A stretch of 64,000 nt of DNA from Cellulophaga tyrosinoxydans (GTDB lineage: Bacteria > Bacteroidota > Bacteroidia > Flavobacteriales > Flavobacteriaceae), in the NCBI RefSeq assembly GCF_900176415.1, contig NZ_FWXO01000007.1:81861-145860 (forward strand). The letters are read 5' to 3'. Both the position numbers and the translations under genes were made by a program. Shown here one piece after another: positions 63,547 to 64,000 of this stretch (position 1 is the first letter of the stretch; each line of letters opens with the position of its first letter). The notes beneath the pieces are model-generated. The model had not been told where the DNA came from, searched no databases, and was given only the letters and a program-made list of their open reading frames with translations.

Positions 63547-63685
63547 GTGTGGTAACAATGTATAAAAATAATCGCTCAATTTTGGGCTTAACCAAAGGTC
63601 GTTGCTAGTTTACTACGTCTGATTTTCCTTCGGAAAATCCTCGCACGTAAACCCGCAACTATTCTTATACTAACCGTTGTGCGTC
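63547..63685 (+). repeat. attC-like site 6 (variant type)
   Basis: Left core GTGTGGTAAC (63547-63556), spacer AAT, arm GTATAAAAATAAT, inner hairpin GATTTTCC-TTC-GGAAAATC, right arm ATTCTTATAC preceded by GCAACT, next core GTTGTGCGTC (63676-63685). The outer arms show the same two A.C exceptions; an extra stretch in the left half makes it asymmetric. Confidence 0.7.
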
Positions 63686-63715
63686 ATTTGAAAAAACAGA
63701 ACTACAAAACGAAAT

Positions 63716-64000
63716 ATGAACATAAAAAAACTACATTATTTCTCTGGAATTACGATTTCTATTTTCATAGGACTTCACCTTATTAATCACTTTTATAGCA
63801 TTTTTGGAGCGAAAGCCCATATTGAATTAATGAATGACTTTAGAGTTGTTTATAGAAATATAATTGCCGAAACTATATTACTTTTCGCAGTTGGAATTCA
63901 AATTGTTTCAGGAATAAAGTTATTCTTTAAAAAACGGAAAAATGTATCTGACTTTTTTGAAAGATTGCAAATTTGGAGTGGTCTTTATCTTGCTTTGTTC
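63716..64000 (+). CDS. Cassette 7 gene, 3' cut by window edge: small membrane protein
   Basis: A frame from ATG 63716 is open to the window end (95 codons). It has two hydrophobic segments (ISIFIGLHLINHFYSIFG and AETILLFAVGIQIVSGIKLF), a charged loop and the start of a third. The GLHLINH histidines in a membrane helix recall cytochrome-b-like small proteins. The core GTTGTGCGTC lies 31 nt upstream. Full length and family cannot be told. Confidence 0.55.
   Translation, partial: MNIKKLHYFSGITISIFIGLHLINHFYSIFGAKAHIELMNDFRVVYRNIIAETILLFAVGIQIVSGIKLFFKKRKNVSDFFERLQIWSGLYLALF

Larger units (their letters stand above)
58340..64000 (+). mobile_element. Integron-like gene cassette array
   Basis: Seven cassettes follow the recombinase. 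Their starts (GTT) are at 58415, 59976, 61016, 61654, 62364, 63136 and 63676. For each of the first six, the start sequence (8-10 bp) is exactly the reverse complement of its own end, at 59850-59858, 60825-60832, 61526-61535, 62169-62177, 63010-63019 and 63547-63556. Between one cassette's end and the next start lie 115-205-bp imperfect palindromes. All genes point away from the recombinase. The array runs off the window. This is the logic of integron cassettes, with cores that do not follow the classical consensus. See the single sites for details. Confidence 0.85.

Noticed and set aside
59850..63685. CRISPR array
   Set aside because: The repeats are 115-205 bp, of several families, and the intervening 0.4-1.4 kb hold genes; no short unique spacers or cas genes exist.
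57203..64000. Classical mobile or chromosomal integron
   Set aside because: The recombinase shows no IntI-specific insertion, the cores do not fit GTTRRRY/RYYYAAC, and the integrase is co-directional with the cassettes; I therefore call it integron-like.

Overview
The window looks like a chromosome segment of a marine-type flavobacterium (Bacteroidota, Flavobacteriia). The sequence is AT-rich, promoters resemble the Bacteroidota -7 box TAnnTTTG rather than sigma70, and Shine-Dalgarno sites are scarce. There is a type IX secretion (T9SS) sorting-domain protein, many lipoproteins and large secreted proteins, a TonB-dependent receptor, 2TM-domain proteins and a LETM1-related protein, all typical of this class.

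Layout. 1-2.0 kb: 3' part of purL. 2-5 kb: a STAS protein and a T9SS-exported protein on the minus strand. 5.2-13.5 kb: fatty-acid activation and beta-oxidation (fadD; then marR-fadN-fadA-fadE, ordered like Bacillus fadNAE), with a four-helix-bundle gene inserted between fadN and fadA inside terminal inverted repeats, and a 28-bp perfect palindrome at the marR promoter. 13.6-17.7 kb: trehalose metabolism, with a GH15 hydrolase divergent from an OtsA-OtsB fusion. 17.8-27.6 kb: secreted hydrolases (class C beta-lactamase-like, M28, M1, S9, DUF1080) and an MFS transporter. 27.7-36.6 kb: membrane and phospholipid enzymes, a BNR/sortilin-like giant, DUF2490, YceI, Cu/Zn SOD, and an ECF sigma/anti-sigma pair. 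36.6-41.6 kb: VOC protein, GT2, DUF547, RND/MMPL permease. 42-47 kb: TonB receptor, TPR lipoprotein and a DUF4331 family split over two genes. 47.2-56 kb: LETM1-like protein, a LytS/LytTR two-component operon with four 2TM domains and a (TTTTGGG)10 tract directly before the regulator's start codon, a COG2509 flavoprotein, RluF and an RhlE-type helicase. 56-58.3 kb: short SSB, Zn-ribbon protein and a tyrosine recombinase.

The most striking part is 57.2 kb to the end. Downstream of the recombinase lies an array of seven co-directional cassettes (the last runs off the window), each with one gene (the first has two). They are separated by 115-205-bp imperfect palindromes. Every complete cassette begins with GTT plus 5-7 variable bases and ends with the exact reverse complement (8-10 bp, six of six cassettes). 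This is the signature expected of integron gene cassettes, where both ends come from one attC site in the circular form. The hairpin arms carry consistent A.C top-strand mismatches that become G.T pairs on the bottom strand, the strand used in integrons. However, the recombinase shows no recognisable IntI-specific insertion, carries an extra N-terminal domain of about 80 residues, and points the same way as the cassettes; the cores do not obey GTTRRRY. I interpret this as an integron-like cassette system of Flavobacteriia driven by a Xer-type recombinase. Its first cassette encodes a soluble protein plus a four-helix membrane protein resembling the RexA/RexB exclusion pair, and other cassettes encode an HNH-type protein, lipoproteins and a CbrC-family protein.
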